DNA of 64,000 nucleotides, taken from Betaproteobacteria bacterium. GTDB taxonomy: Bacteria; Pseudomonadota; Gammaproteobacteria; Burkholderiales; SG8-39. Every line of letters starts with the position of its first letter. Positions within the stretch are counted from its first letter, which is position 1. Under the pieces are notes generated by a model. The model saw only the letters and a program-made list of their open reading frames with translations. It was not told the origin of the DNA and ran no database searches. The DNA is taken from positions 1 to 64,000 of the forward strand of contig SCTY01000031.1 in assembly GCA_004297625.1 (NCBI GenBank), read 5' to 3'. Shown here in pieces: positions 63,785-64,000 of the stretch. A program made the position numbers and the translations under genes.

Positions 63785-64000
63785 ACGTAGGCCTGCGCGT
63801 CCTTTTCGACCGACGAAAACGAACGCAGCGATAGAAATACGACCCCGATGACGTCAACCTTTATTGACGGTTGGGCGATACCTTCATACAGAGCTTGGTT
63901 AAGGTGCTTTTCGAATCGCAACTGTAGGCCCTCCTTCTCCGCTTCCTTTCCTCTTAACGTCTGCATACGAGTCCGGAGTTGCGCATAGCGAACGTCGTCC
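63781..64000 (-). CDS. dpdE: C-terminal end of DpdE (partial)
   Basis: Only the last 72 residues are in the window; the frame is open to the right edge. It ends VDVIGVVFLSLRSFSSVEKD, then AQAYV, preceded by a charged helix. The stop overlaps the dpdF start (GTGA). DpdE in described clusters is an SNF2-type helicase of about 1,000 residues; the assignment here rests only on its place before dpdF. Confidence 0.6.
   Translation of the reverse strand, partial: DDVRYAQLRTRMQTLRGKEAEKEGLQLRFEKHLNQALYEGIAQPSIKVDVIGVVFLSLRSFSSVEKDAQAYV

Overview
The window reads as a chromosomal segment of a high-GC betaproteobacterium, probably Burkholderiales-like. The evidence is the GC-rich codon use with frequent GTG starts, a Bug/TctC-type solute receptor, MlaC, a TRAP receptor, a c-type cytochrome/molybdenum hydroxylase operon, and many short palindromic REP-like elements built on GGGGTCAGAG...CTCTGACCCC. 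There is no rRNA, tRNA or CRISPR array in the window, so the species cannot be fixed from the sequence alone.

Layout. (1) 1-23.3 kb is ordinary core chromosome. It holds the 5' end of a class C group II intron running off the left edge, an RhlE-type RNA helicase, MlaC, a Crp/Fnr regulator, a BON protein, an HtrA/DegP lipoprotein, a TRAP receptor, two convergent MFS transporters, a KaiC-like/PEP-synthase-like fusion, NADP-glutamate dehydrogenase, two Mrr-like proteins, a cytochrome c/2Fe-2S/molybdopterin operon, YaiI and an isochorismatase-family hydrolase. (2) 23.3-32.6 kb is a scrapyard of toxin-antitoxin genes (PIN/AbrB, RelE/Xre, HigB/HigA, Fic) mixed with broken pieces of a PLD-DEAD helicase with a DUF3427-type tail, an AAA ATPase, an HNH endonuclease, AbiEi and HigA. 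Near-identical 196-bp segments show local duplication. (3) 32.6-38.4 kb is a second metabolic stretch: an Mrr-like membrane nuclease, a RidA-family protein, a Bug receptor, an acyl-CoA ligase, a zinc alcohol dehydrogenase and an enoyl-CoA hydratase. (4) 38.4-64 kb is a horizontally acquired defence island with visibly lower GC and no REP elements after 38.9 kb.

The island is dominated by a dpd system, which writes 7-deazaguanine bases into DNA and restricts unmodified DNA. All of it is on the minus strand, read from the right edge leftward: dpdE (C-terminal end only), dpdF, dpdG, dpdH, dpdI, dpdJ, dpdK, dpdD, then a 126-bp gap, then dpdC, dpdB, dpdA, a second dpdB-like gene, queC, a queD-like gene, queE and a small unknown gene. 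The logic, from what is known of the family: QueD, QueE and QueC make preQ0 from the product of GTP cyclohydrolase (folE is not in the window). DpdA, a tRNA-guanine-transglycosylase relative, exchanges guanine in DNA for preQ0 with DpdB. DpdC converts it to the amido form. DpdD-K, with two helicases, a P-loop ATPase and a PLD-type nuclease, form the restriction arm. The restriction genes are nearly all joined by ATGA or GTGA overlaps.

The most unusual points are: a QueD protein made of three QueD-like domains in which no single domain keeps the whole active site; two DpdB-like DGQQR proteins flanking DpdA; a small ScoMcrA-head-like gene at the end of the operon; and three uncharacterised plus-strand genes (40.2-41.8 kb, one encoding a four-helix membrane protein) running toward the operon.
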